The notes under the pieces were generated by a model. That model was not told the origin of the DNA. It saw only the letters and a list, made by a program, of their open reading frames with translations, and searched no databases. DNA of 64,000 nucleotides. Source: Propionispora sp. 2/2-37. Its GTDB lineage: Bacteria; Bacillota; Negativicutes; Propionisporales; Propionisporaceae. Both the position numbers and the translations under genes were made by a program. Positions 29,198-37,076 of this stretch are shown one piece after another. The stretch spans positions 62,001 to 126,000 of the forward strand of contig NZ_CYSP01000003.1 of the NCBI RefSeq assembly GCF_001298735.1. The letters are read 5' to 3'. The first letter of the stretch is position 1, and each line of letters starts with the position of its first letter.

Positions 29198-29620
29198 TTA
29201 CTTTTCCTGGGCGATGGAGCGGTGTGCCAAACCCACGGCAACCTCATTAAGATTAAGTACACCCACGCCAAAATAAACAGCTACGCACAAATGCTCACCT
29301 GATCGGGCAATACCGATCTTTCCGCCGACATTCAGACCGGCAGCTTTCGGCGTAATTTGTTCCAACGCAGCATGGGCAGCACCGGCTACCGCGCCTTCAC
29401 CAACATGATCATTCCTGACAAGGCCCTGACGCTGTGCGGCCACTACGGCCCGTTCAATAATTTTCTTAACGGAAGGCAGGTATTCACCGCCAAAATCAAT
29501 AGCCACCGCATAAATACTACGGCTTTTAAGCTGTTCCTGAATAACCTGCTCGGCCTGCCGCCCTTCACTGATCGCCATCGCTAAGGCCGCTTTACCGACT
29601 TCCACGCTGTTTCCTTCCAC
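29198..29620 (-). CDS. HutP-like RNA-binding antiterminator family protein
   Basis: A 140-residue protein starting at GTG 29620, which has AGGAGG 8 nt upstream. The C-terminal half (GKIGIARSGEHLCVAVYFGVG, then EVAVGLAHRSI) resembles the end of Bacillus HutP, the histidine- and Mg-dependent protein that disrupts a terminator hairpin through UAG-type triplets. In my alignment from memory, the two histidines of the HutP SHALYHATMEAL segment that take part in metal and histidine binding are glycines here (EGAVAGAAHAAL), so the effector is probably not histidine. It overlaps no gene; it starts 1 nt past the symporter stop and ends 30 nt before larA. A UAG-rich leader with a terminator precedes the operon. 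Confidence 0.72.
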   Translation of the reverse strand: MEGNSVEVGKAALAMAISEGRQAEQVIQEQLKSRSIYAVAIDFGGEYLPSVKKIIERAVVAAQRQGLVRNDHVGEGAVAGAAHAALEQITPKAAGLNVGGKIGIARSGEHLCVAVYFGVGVLNLNEVAVGLAHRSIAQEK

Positions 29621-29621
29621 G

Positions 29622-31034
29622 TTACGCCGCCTCCTGCTTAATCCCCTCAAAGTTTGAAATAGGAGTTCTATCAACTAAATATGTGCCAAAGAACGTAATC
29701 AGACAAATGATCCATTCCAAATAAATCGGATGTCCGAGTGCCCTAACCGCCGGTATAAACTGATAAGCAACCAACACTAAAATACCGGCCACCGTCGTAT
29801 AAAAAGCCGAATTTTTCCGGCAAAACTTTGGAGCAAACATAGTAAACAAAAATACCAAAGTAAATGCCGTAGTAAGACTAAGGCCGATCATCATCGTTCT
29901 CACAATGCCAACCGCGTTAAAAGCCAACCACAAAGTCATTAAACCCAAAATCAATATGGCGTAGCGGTTTACCAGCGTGTACTTGGCATCACTAATTCCC
30001 GGCTGAAAAAAACGCTTATAGATATCCTGTGTAAACAAAGTCCCTGCCGCCAGTAAAATATGACAGGCAGTGGCTACATCTGCCGCCCAAAGAGCCGCTA
30101 ATGTCAATCCGGAGACTACCGGTTCCAGTCCCATAATCATATATGGCATTGCCAGCGTAGCCTGCATGTCCGGATGGACAGCCCGTGCCGCCAGTCCCAT
30201 AATCGCACATAAGAACCCTATTGGCAGCATCAATAATGCTCCCCACAAAAATCCCTTTTGGGCCACAGAACCGTTGGTTGCCGCGCAGGCCACCTGAACA
30301 GGGCCCTGAGCCGTAATGGTCTGGGTCATCATAACGGCGAACCAGCCGGCAACCGTCATCAGGCCAAAGCCTCCCAAAGGTCCAAACCAGTCAGTGCCGG
30401 CAGGCAATGCTGCCGCAATAGTCCCCAGCCCGCCCTGCCGGATAACAATTGTAACCGTACTGACGCAGATACCGGCATAAATTAAGCTTACGCTTAAAAT
30501 ATTGGACAGACCGGAGGACCATAATCCCCCCAGTATCGTGGTGCCGATAAACACAATGGCACTGGTTATCATGCCGCCCTCCAGCGAAAAAATATCCGGC
30601 AGCAGTGAAGAAAGGATAGCTCCTCCGGCAATATACTGCAGAGAGGTAATCACCAATTGAATAGTAATCATACCGATTACAGCAACAATCTGTCCCTTTT
30701 TATCATAATACCGCTCAAACAGCTCCGGTATCGTAGTACAATTCAATTCACGGTATTTTTTAGCGGCCACCAAAGCCATACTGACGGCACCAGCGGCCCA
30801 AGCCACATTATACCACCCAGCGGCAATACCAAACTGGAAGGCATTCTCCGATACCCCGATCGTTGATGCCGCACCAAGCGCCGTACCGGCAATATTCGCT
30901 GCAACCAGAGGTATAGTCAGCCTGCGTCCGGCAAATAAAAAACCGGAACTGTTCGCTGTACGCCGTTTTACATACATACTAATCCCGAATAATACAAAAA
31001 TATAAGCAACAATAATGACTAGCTGAATGCTCAA
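29622..31034 (-). CDS. Sodium:solute symporter (SSS) family transporter
   Basis: A 470-residue protein with about 13 hydrophobic helices. SSS-type features include the early GRRLTIPLVAANIAGTALGAAS and AGWYNVAWAAGAVSMALVAAKKYREL. Such transporters bring in organic acids, amino acids or sugars with sodium. The start is TTG 31034, with AGGA about 7 nt upstream. Being first in the operon with larA suggests a hydroxy acid such as lactate as substrate, but this is inference. The terminator at 31075-31100 lies 41 nt before its start. Confidence 0.85.
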   Translation of the reverse strand: MSIQLVIIVAYIFVLFGISMYVKRRTANSSGFLFAGRRLTIPLVAANIAGTALGAASTIGVSENAFQFGIAAGWYNVAWAAGAVSMALVAAKKYRELNCTTIPELFERYYDKKGQIVAVIGMITIQLVITSLQYIAGGAILSSLLPDIFSLEGGMITSAIVFIGTTILGGLWSSGLSNILSVSLIYAGICVSTVTIVIRQGGLGTIAAALPAGTDWFGPLGGFGLMTVAGWFAVMMTQTITAQGPVQVACAATNGSVAQKGFLWGALLMLPIGFLCAIMGLAARAVHPDMQATLAMPYMIMGLEPVVSGLTLAALWAADVATACHILLAAGTLFTQDIYKRFFQPGISDAKYTLVNRYAILILGLMTLWLAFNAVGIVRTMMIGLSLTTAFTLVFLFTMFAPKFCRKNSAFYTTVAGILVLVAYQFIPAVRALGHPIYLEWIICLITFFGTYLVDRTPISNFEGIKQEAA

Positions 31035-31074
31035 TTCTCCATCCTACCTTTCTACCTTTGGCAGTCCGTCATGT

Positions 31075-31100
31075 AAAAAAGCACTCCGAAGTCGGAGTGC
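31075..31100 (-). terminator. Terminator in the leader of the symporter/HutP-like/larA operon
   Basis: GCACTCCG and CGGAGTGC form an 8-bp stem with an ACTT loop, followed by six T on the minus strand. It lies 41 nt before the symporter start and 94 nt after the acyltransferase stop. It could simply end the acyltransferase transcript, or act as an attenuator controlled by the HutP-like protein encoded downstream. Confidence 0.85.
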
Positions 31101-31103
31101 CTG

Positions 31104-31162
31104 AATCTACTATGCCGCCGCCCTGCATTTTCCAAATTCTACACAATATCTACTATTCTACA
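31104..31162 (-). promoter_or_regulatory. UAG-rich leader, candidate HutP-like binding region
   Basis: On the minus strand the 59 nt before the terminator contain six TAG triplets (four between 31161 and 31140, two adjacent at about 31112-31107) and two CAG. UAG/NAG triplet arrays are the recognition element of HutP. The triplet spacing here does not follow the regular 4-nt spacing of Bacillus hut RNA. A possible promoter (TTGTTA, 18 nt, TAGAAT, 31184-31155) overlaps the first triplets, so it is unclear how many are transcribed. Confidence 0.5.
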
Positions 31163-31193
31163 ATATTACTTCCTTATAGTAACAATTTTTTCG

Positions 31194-32351
31194 TCACCCT
31201 GTCAATCGCTTTCTTTTCTCCATATTTCCCCGAACTATTAAGGGCCGAATCCAATATTCGGCAATTAAAAAACATAAAACCACCGACACTACCGATACTC
31301 CGGCATATTTTACCCACACATTAAGAGAAAGGTTTTTTACCATATACGCCAGAGGGATGACCACGCATTGATGAATAAAATAAATGGTGTAAGAATTAGC
31401 GGCTAACCTACGCCACAAATAGGCATCACTGTCGGCAAACTTTTGAAAAAAAGCGATAAATGTAAATGTTGCAGTTAAAGAAAAGAAGGAAAACAGGAGC
31501 GCGTGCCCCGCTTTATGTAGTGGTGAAATTTCAGGTGAAAGAGTAAAATTCACACGATAGAACAAAAAAAGAAACAACAGCAGCACTGCCGGAATACCCC
31601 ATTGGAATAAAGGCGGACGATAACCGGTTTCACTGAACCAGGCCTGTTTCCAGGCATAAATTCCCAGTGAAAAATAGCACAGATATAAACCAATACGTAC
31701 TGGTTGAATTACAAACAAAATATCAATACGTACCCATGCATCAACCCAGAAAAATAAATTGGCAACAAAGAAAGGAACCGCAGAAAGTAAAGCAAAGAAC
31801 GTAAAAAAACGAACTGACGGCTGTTTGCACGGCAACTGTTGTTTAAAATACTCCGGTTTATACGAATACGCCGTGGTAAACAAGAGAAAAAAAGCAGCCA
31901 ATATTTCTAAAAACCAGTAATGAGCCTGTTGATAATAAGCCCCAAAGAAATCATACAGCCAAAAAGAAAAATAGCTTGGCGGAGCTTCAGTCCTGCTGAA
32001 AATTGCACTGTACGCAATAAGCGGCGCAATCATCAGCACTCCGCCCAGCCAGGGAAGGACTATGCGTATCAGTTTATTGCGCCAGAACAGTACCAAGCCC
32101 TGTTTAAGTAACACAGCAGGAGCAAAATAGCCTGCAATAAAAAACATGACCGGCATAATATACACATCGGTTGCAAAAACAAACAGGTCAAAAAAACTAT
32201 TTTTCTGGATGTCATTCACATACCACCACTTAAGGTCCCAGGTAGTATAACCCATAGCCACATGAAAGAAAACCATGATCAAAATAATGGCAGCCCGCAA
32301 ATTATCAAAAAAATACATTCTTGATTTGTCTGCCCCACTGGCTTTCATCAC
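31194..32351 (-). CDS. Acyltransferase 3 (OafA/WecH-type) membrane protein
   Basis: A 385-residue integral membrane protein with about ten helices. The N-terminal YFFDNLRAAIILIMVFFHVA carries the conserved arginine/histidine region of the acyltransferase-3 family, and MPVMFFIAGYFAP follows. Members O-acylate surface sugars or peptidoglycan-associated glycans using an acyl-CoA. It appears monocistronic. The start is GTG 32351 or the next ATG; both fit the GAGGCAGGGG site about equally. The target glycan cannot be deduced. Confidence 0.85.
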   Translation of the reverse strand: MMKASGADKSRMYFFDNLRAAIILIMVFFHVAMGYTTWDLKWWYVNDIQKNSFFDLFVFATDVYIMPVMFFIAGYFAPAVLLKQGLVLFWRNKLIRIVLPWLGGVLMIAPLIAYSAIFSRTEAPPSYFSFWLYDFFGAYYQQAHYWFLEILAAFFLLFTTAYSYKPEYFKQQLPCKQPSVRFFTFFALLSAVPFFVANLFFWVDAWVRIDILFVIQPVRIGLYLCYFSLGIYAWKQAWFSETGYRPPLFQWGIPAVLLLFLFLFYRVNFTLSPEISPLHKAGHALLFSFFSLTATFTFIAFFQKFADSDAYLWRRLAANSYTIYFIHQCVVIPLAYMVKNLSLNVWVKYAGVSVVSVVLCFLIAEYWIRPLIVRGNMEKRKRLTG

Positions 32352-32444
32352 ACACCCCTGCCTCTCATATCCTTATTTATGCCTTCAGCGTCTGAAACGT
32401 TTTAAACAGAAAAATATTAAATAATAAAAAAAGAAAAAAAGTGC

Positions 32445-32471
32445 TAAAGTTTTTCGTATTTTTCCCGATAA
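32445..32471 (+). promoter_or_regulatory. Sigma-28 (FliA/SigD) promoter for flaG
   Basis: TAAAGTTT, 11 nt, CCCGATAA: one mismatch from the enteric sigma-28 consensus TAAAGTTT-N11-GCCGATAA. It lies 48 nt before the TTG start of flaG, a gene class normally expressed with late flagellar genes. Confidence 0.88.
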
Positions 32472-32518
32472 TATGTATAATACAATTTTCACAAAGAAAC
32501 CATAGCGAGGTGAGTCTT

Positions 32519-32899
32519 TTGGATATCAATAGCATTACGTCCTTAAGCCCACTGTCTTCTATGCCGCCTTCGTTATCAAACTACTATAGCAGCGGACAAA
32601 ATATAACTGCTGTTGCCACAGGAGTGGATTTTGAAGCAGGCCAGGAAGCCAGCCCCAAACAAAAGCAAGAAATAGACGAACAAAAAGCAGAGAAATTAAA
32701 TAACATATTAAACAACTTTCTGGAATCCATTAATACCAAACTCCGGTTTAAGCTTCACGAAGAAAGTGACCAGTTTATGGTAGAGGTGGTTGATATTGAA
32801 TCCGGCAAAGTTCTAAAAGAATGTCCTCCTGAGGAATATCTGGATATGATCGGCAAAATAAAAAATTATATCGGCGCTATTTTGGACGAAACTGCCTAG
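32519..32899 (+). CDS. flaG: FlaG family flagellar protein
   Basis: A 126-residue protein with a variable, Ser/Pro-rich N-terminal part (1-50) and a C-terminal FlaG domain: LNNFLESINTKLRFKLHEES, then FMVEVVDIESGKVLKECPPEEYLDMIGKI. FlaG influences flagellar filament length in other bacteria. The TTG start at 32519 is chosen for the GAGGTGAG site; an upstream ATG at 32441 would lie inside the sigma-28 promoter. No other flagellar gene is nearby, so it is an orphan in the flagellar regulon. Confidence 0.88.
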   Translation: MDINSITSLSPLSSMPPSLSNYYSSGQNITAVATGVDFEAGQEASPKQKQEIDEQKAEKLNNILNNFLESINTKLRFKLHEESDQFMVEVVDIESGKVLKECPPEEYLDMIGKIKNYIGAILDETA

Positions 32900-32914
32900 C
32901 CAACCCTGCTTCAG

Positions 32915-32955
32915 CCAAAAGCCTTCCAGCCCGAAAGTGCTTTTGGTCTTGTTTA
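32915..32955 (+). terminator. Terminator of flaG
   Basis: CCAAAAGC and GCTTTTGG arms are followed by TCTTGTTT, 16 nt after the flaG stop. The stretch from here to 33170 shows no gene. Confidence 0.7.
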
Positions 32956-33175
32956 TATTGCACATTCCTCATCCTACCGCCGGCCTCTATCAAACATAAA
33001 AAAAGTTTGCAAAATGGATCCTCTGTGCCATATTTATTATAGCGCGCCCGGGTATTGATTACAACTATCGGGAGCAAAATATACAGAATTTTCAATATTT
33101 TGTTGCTTCTACGATAAAATGCCTTCTCTGTACCGCGACCAAGTCATGCACCAACCGAAAGCTCCCATAAACAGC

Positions 33176-33208
33176 AAAAACCACTAACCGTTTGGTTAAT
33201 GGTTTTTG
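33176..33208 (-). terminator. Terminator of the outer-membrane protein gene
   Basis: AAAAACCATTAACC and GGTTAGTGGTTTTT pair on the minus strand around AAAC, about 36 nt after the stop of the barrel protein. Confidence 0.8.
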
Positions 33209-33243
33209 TTAATTTTGCCTGCACTGCTTTTAATCATCCGGGC

Positions 33244-33861
33244 TTAGATTTTTAATGTAAAACCGCCGACCAGTCCCTTGGCCGTAACATCACTTTTGGT
33301 GTCATCGCTGAAGGTGATATTTTTATACTTAGTGTCACGATACCCCAGGTTAAAGTTAGCATTATCGGTCATTTTATAACTAAGGCCAACTTCATAACCG
33401 GAAAGACGGTTGCCGGCACTCAATACGCCATAAGCTTTCGTTTTGGGTGCAACCGGCACACTTCCGGCAATCCCCACAACCAACCCACTGCGTTTTGGTC
33501 CGCCGTCAGCTTGTGTTTGAGAAAGGCCGCCAAAAAGCGAAACATTGGCGATGGTATCAACGATATTATTGACCAAATAAAATTGCTGGGATTTAATGCT
33601 GCCGCTGCCATGCAACGGACTGTCGGCCTTAAATTTGTTATATGTATATTGTCCGGCATACCCCAAGCCGACACCTACCGTCAGACTGTACCCTACATGA
33701 CTGTCACCATCAACTTTACCATGATTTGTAGATAAATTAGGGGCGCCCATATTTACATCAAGAGCAATCTGCCCCAAAGAAAATTCCGGCATAGGACTAG
33801 CCGAACAAACAGCGGAAGTGGCGAATAACAGCATACACAATACTAACAAAACTTTCTTCAT
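33244..33861 (-). CDS. Secreted, probable outer-membrane beta-barrel protein
   Basis: A 205-residue protein with a clear Sec signal peptide (MKKVLLVLCMLLFATSAVCSA, cleavage near 21-22). The rest alternates polar and hydrophobic residues in many short strands (YSLTVGVGLGYAGQYTYNKF, YEVGLSYKMTDNANFNLGYR) and ends GGFTLKI, in the manner of small 8-strand barrels. No named family is recognised. It supports a diderm envelope. The ribosome site AGGAGAG precedes the ATG. It is monocistronic. Confidence 0.72.
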   Translation of the reverse strand: MKKVLLVLCMLLFATSAVCSASPMPEFSLGQIALDVNMGAPNLSTNHGKVDGDSHVGYSLTVGVGLGYAGQYTYNKFKADSPLHGSGSIKSQQFYLVNNIVDTIANVSLFGGLSQTQADGGPKRSGLVVGIAGSVPVAPKTKAYGVLSAGNRLSGYEVGLSYKMTDNANFNLGYRDTKYKNITFSDDTKSDVTAKGLVGGFTLKI

Positions 33862-34023
33862 GGAATACTCTCCTTTTCACTATAAAATTTAAGCAATCAT
33901 AATGACCGTATTATAATCATAGTGCATTGCTTCTTTTATGTCAACTCAAACCCGCTTACCTGATATGTTAAAACAAAAGAATAGCTATTCCACTGCTTGT
34001 CGGAGGAGAGTGGCTGAAAAAAT

Positions 34024-34068
34024 AAGCGCAAGCGGATCAGGCATAAATTATTGTCTCCGCTTGCGCTT
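34024..34068 (-). terminator. Terminator of the copper-chaperone-like gene
   Basis: AAGCGCAAGCGGA and TCCGCTTGCGCTT form a perfect 13-bp stem around a 19-nt loop, followed by ATTTTTTC on the minus strand, 15 nt after the gene's stop. Confidence 0.9.
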
Positions 34069-34082
34069 TACCCTCCGGCTGT

Positions 34083-34292
34083 TTAGCCGACGACGTCATA
34101 ACCTGCATCTTCCACAGCGGCCCGAAGATCGGACAGGGCTGCGGCCCCGGTTACCACCGCTTGCTTTTTCCCTAAGTCCACTTCGGCAGTGATAACTCCG
34201 GCAACATCCCGCAATGCCTTTTCCACAGCCGCTTTGCAATGTCCACAGGACATACCGTCAATTTTAATTATTATTTCACCATTTTGGCCCAT
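34083..34292 (-). CDS. copZ: Heavy-metal-associated (CopZ-like) chaperone
   Basis: A 69-residue single HMA domain with the metal-binding motif GMSCGHCKAAV (Cys16, Cys19) and the usual beta-alpha-beta-beta-alpha-beta pattern. Such proteins carry Cu(I), sometimes other soft metals, to a P-type ATPase. No ATPase gene is adjacent; the gene stands alone with its own terminator. A palindrome at 34314-34332 just upstream may be a metalloregulator site. The ribosome site is GGAGGGGG. Confidence 0.88.
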   Translation of the reverse strand: MGQNGEIIIKIDGMSCGHCKAAVEKALRDVAGVITAEVDLGKKQAVVTGAAALSDLRAAVEDAGYDVVG

Positions 34293-34313
34293 GATTCCCC
34301 CTCCTTGTTATAC

Positions 34314-34332
34314 TATACTCCTGTACAGTATA
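34314..34332 (-). promoter_or_regulatory. Candidate metal-responsive operator of copZ
   Basis: A 19-bp inverted repeat, TATACT-7 nt-AGTATA, with an inner CTGTACAG, 22 nt before the start codon. Its size and ATAC/GTAT ends recall CsoR-type copper operators. No cognate repressor gene is in the window. Confidence 0.4.
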
Positions 34333-34489
34333 TATACACTATAAAACATGGTATGGCATCCGTCAAGTATTTTTGAATTCCAGCCAGCTTTTTCGTCAAA
34401 TGACAGTCTTCTCTCTTTTCTGTTAAAATTATCCAGGGAACCATCCCCGTGCTTCTTCAACCTCCATCTCAACCTTATCCCCGTGATTA

Positions 34490-34522
34490 ACAAAAAGAAA
34501 GGAGTACCTTAAAGATACCCCC
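34490..34522 (-). terminator. Terminator of the RNase J gene
   Basis: GGGGGTATC and GGTACTCC (with G-U pairs) around TTTAA, followed by TTTCTTTTTG on the minus strand, 26 nt after the stop. The rest of the gap up to the copZ operator shows no gene. Confidence 0.65.
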
Positions 34523-34547
34523 TTCTAAGTTCAGGAAACCTAACTTG

Positions 34548-36209
34548 TCACACTTCCATAATGATCGGTAAAATCATTGGACGACGGCCGGTTTTTTCAT
34601 ACAGATATTTACTTAGTGTCTCGCGAACCTGTACTTTGATGGTTGACCATTCAGTAATATTGCTGGCCTCACAACGCTCCAGCACTCCCTTGACCCGGTT
34701 CTGTGCCTCGTTCATCAGATCGCCCGAATCCCGTACATAAACAAACCCACGCGATACCAGATCAGGACCCGCTACCACAGCGCCCCGCTGCTTATCTAAA
34801 GTAACAACAACAATTAGAATTCCCTCTTTAGACAGCTGCTGCCTGTCGCGAATAACGATATTACCGACATCCCCGACACCCAAACCATCAACAAAGACTT
34901 TTCCCGATGTTACCTTACCGGAAATCCGCCCCGTGTTTTTCGTAAATTCAAACACATGACCGTTTTCACCAATAAAAATATTCTCCCGCAACACACCTAA
35001 TTCCTCCGCCAGTTTCCCATGGCGTTTCAGCATCCGGTGTTCACCATGTACCGGGATAAAAAACTTGGGGCGTACCAAATTCAGCATCAGCTTCAGTTCT
35101 TCCTGGCTGGCATGACCGGAAACATGGATTCCAGATATTTTTTCATAGACTACATGAGCTCCCAGACGAAGCAGGTTATCGATTGTTTTCGATACGGACG
35201 TTTCATTGCCTGGAATGGGAGTAGCGGCAATCAGCACCGTATCTCCCGGACTAATGGAGACACTGCGATGATTGTTGGTGGCCATCCGGCTCAATCCGGC
35301 CATCGGTTCCCCCTGACTTCCGGTGGTCAAAATCAATATTTGATCTTCCCGGAACTGTTTCATTTCTTCCGGTTCAATCAGTACTCCCTCCGGAATTTCC
35401 AAATATCCCAAATCCATGGCAATATTGACTACATTGACCATACTGCGGCCAAGCACCGCCACTTTCCGCCCATACTTGCAAGCGGAATGAACAGCTTGCT
35501 GTATGCGGGATACATTCGAAGCAAAAGTGGCCATAATAATCCGGCCCTTTGCATACTGAAACTCCTCGTCCAAAGCCCGGGCAACTTCCCGTTCCGATCC
35601 CGTATAGCCGGGCCGTTCGGCATTCGTACTATCCGACATCAAAAGCAAAACACCCTTATCGCCCAATTCGGCGAACTTATGAATGTCGATTAATTTGCCA
35701 TCCACCGGCGTTTGATCAATCTTAAAATCCCCGGTATGGACAACCGTACCCACAGGCGTTTTAAAATACAAACCACAGGAATCCGGAATGGAATGACTGC
35801 CTTGAATAAACCCTACCTGGAAAGCCCCTAACGAAATTTGATTGCCCGGCTTAATCGGCACCAAATTATAATTGCCCACCCGGTTTTCTTTCAGCCGGTC
35901 CTCCACCAGCCCCAATGCCAGTCTCGTCCCATAAACCGGAACGTTAATCTCTTTCAGCAAATAGGATAATGCGCCGATATGGTCTTCATGCCCATGCGTC
36001 AAAACAACGGCACGTACCTTATCCCGGTTGTCCAAAAGATAGGTAAAGTCCGGTATAACCAGATCAATCCCCAGCATATCGTCTTCCGGAAAGGCAAGGC
36101 CGGCGTCTAAAATAACAATATCCTCACCATACTGGAAAACCGTCATATTTTTGCCTATCTCCCCTAGTCCGCCTAAGGGGATAACAAGCAGTTTGTTTTT
36201 TGATTCCAA
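34548..36209 (-). CDS. rnj: Ribonuclease J
   Basis: A 553-residue metallo-beta-lactamase/beta-CASP ribonuclease that degrades and processes RNA by 5'-exo and endo cleavage. The zinc motif THGHEDHIGA (His72, His74, Asp76, His77), SHSIPDSCG, HTGDFKID, the beta-CASP TTGSQGEPM and the late HVSGHASQEELKLM are all present. Length matches RNase J1/J2. The TTG start at 36209 has GGAGG 9 nt upstream. It stands alone, with a promoter at 36360-36388 giving a leader of about 140 nt. Whether it is J1 or J2 cannot be decided here. Confidence 0.95.
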   Translation of the reverse strand: MESKNKLLVIPLGGLGEIGKNMTVFQYGEDIVILDAGLAFPEDDMLGIDLVIPDFTYLLDNRDKVRAVVLTHGHEDHIGALSYLLKEINVPVYGTRLALGLVEDRLKENRVGNYNLVPIKPGNQISLGAFQVGFIQGSHSIPDSCGLYFKTPVGTVVHTGDFKIDQTPVDGKLIDIHKFAELGDKGVLLLMSDSTNAERPGYTGSEREVARALDEEFQYAKGRIIMATFASNVSRIQQAVHSACKYGRKVAVLGRSMVNVVNIAMDLGYLEIPEGVLIEPEEMKQFREDQILILTTGSQGEPMAGLSRMATNNHRSVSISPGDTVLIAATPIPGNETSVSKTIDNLLRLGAHVVYEKISGIHVSGHASQEELKLMLNLVRPKFFIPVHGEHRMLKRHGKLAEELGVLRENIFIGENGHVFEFTKNTGRISGKVTSGKVFVDGLGVGDVGNIVIRDRQQLSKEGILIVVVTLDKQRGAVVAGPDLVSRGFVYVRDSGDLMNEAQNRVKGVLERCEASNITEWSTIKVQVRETLSKYLYEKTGRRPMILPIIMEV

Positions 36210-36359
36210 AGAATACTACCTCCACTATTATATATATTTTTAGATAACAACCCACGTTCCGTCCATCGCCGAGATCGTTAGTTGTAAATTCGTCGTAACT
36301 CAAAAGCCGTCCGTTCAATACCGAAAATAGCTATTAAACCGCTCAATGTAGTCAAATTT

Positions 36360-36388
36360 ATTATAACCTATATTCTCCCCAAATACAA
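36360..36388 (-). promoter_or_regulatory. Sigma-70-type promoter of RNase J
   Basis: TTGTAT (36388-36383), 17 nt, TATAAT (36365-36360) on the minus strand. The gap up to 36500 holds a long imperfect inverted repeat (TTAGGGTATGTAG at about 36412 with CTACACCCTAA at about 36451) of unknown function, and no gene. Confidence 0.7.
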
Positions 36389-36499
36389 GAATAGATAAAC
36401 AATAACCATTTTTAGGGTATGTAGTTTTAGTATTTTTATAGCTTAATTTCTACACCCTAATACCGTTGACTTGTACTCTGCTAGTTTCCGTAAGCCGAT

Positions 36500-36528
36500 T
36501 TGACTATAGAGTCAGAAACGCTTATAAT
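36500..36528 (+). promoter_or_regulatory. Sigma-70-type promoter of the MarR-ABC exporter operon
   Basis: TTGACT, 17 nt, TATAAT, 60 nt before the marR start. Tandem repeats follow immediately downstream of the -10 element, a natural place for a repressor. Confidence 0.85.
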
Positions 36529-36558
36529 TATTTAGTCGGCAAATTATTTGTCGGCAAA
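36527..36558 (+). promoter_or_regulatory. Tandem direct repeat at the transcription start, candidate MarR operator
   Basis: ATTATTTAGTCGGCAAA is followed directly by ATTATTTGTCGGCAAA (one-base overlap). The repeats cover the expected transcription start and +1 to +25. MarR proteins usually prefer palindromes, so the direct orientation is notable. Binding is inferred. Confidence 0.55.
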
Positions 36559-36587
36559 CAAAAAACTACAGAGACGGTGATATCCTC

Positions 36588-37076
36588 ATGCTTTATGATT
36601 CAAATGCTTTGGAATGGCTGTTCCGCACGTTTAACCGGATGCATTACAACCTGATGAAGGCGGAAATGGTAGAGCGCGGCCTTAGTGAAGCCAGCCATCC
36701 GGCCATTTTATTTACATTGAAAGGCGATATGAAAAACATGTCGGCCACCCAAAAAGAGTTATCCGAACGAATCGGCATCAGTCCGGCTACCGTCGCCATC
36801 TCCGTAAAACGCATGGAGAAGGCTGGTCTTATCCGCAAAGTATCAGATAAAAGCGATCTGCGGCGCAACTATATCACCCTTACCGATAAAGGGCTGCGCT
36901 TTATCAGTGAGTGTGAAGACGCCATTAAGAAAATTGACCTGGGTACCTTCCGGGGATTTAGTGAAGCGGAAACAGGACAGTTAAAACAATTTTATCTCCG
37001 TATGATACACAACCTTGAGGACATGGGTGCACAAACACCGATTCCCTTTAGAAGGAGCGAAGCTCATGATACGTAA
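36588..37076 (+). CDS. MarR family transcriptional regulator
   Basis: A 162-residue winged-helix regulator with TQKELSERIGISPATVAISVKRMEKAGLIRK as recognition region and the wing DKSDLRRNYITLTDKG. It overlaps the first ABC exporter gene by 11 nt, so it is the probable local repressor of that drug exporter. The ribosome site is weak (GACGGTGA). Confidence 0.9.
   Translation: MLYDSNALEWLFRTFNRMHYNLMKAEMVERGLSEASHPAILFTLKGDMKNMSATQKELSERIGISPATVAISVKRMEKAGLIRKVSDKSDLRRNYITLTDKGLRFISECEDAIKKIDLGTFRGFSEAETGQLKQFYLRMIHNLEDMGAQTPIPFRRSEAHDT

Noticed and set aside
31104-31162. Regular UAG-N4-UAG arrays identical to Bacillus hut RNA
   Set aside because: The triplets are abundant, but their spacing does not follow the 4-nt period, so only a loose analogy is claimed.
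35019-35693. A 224-residue open frame on the plus strand inside the RNase J gene
   Set aside because: It is antisense to conserved catalytic segments and shows no protein-like pattern.
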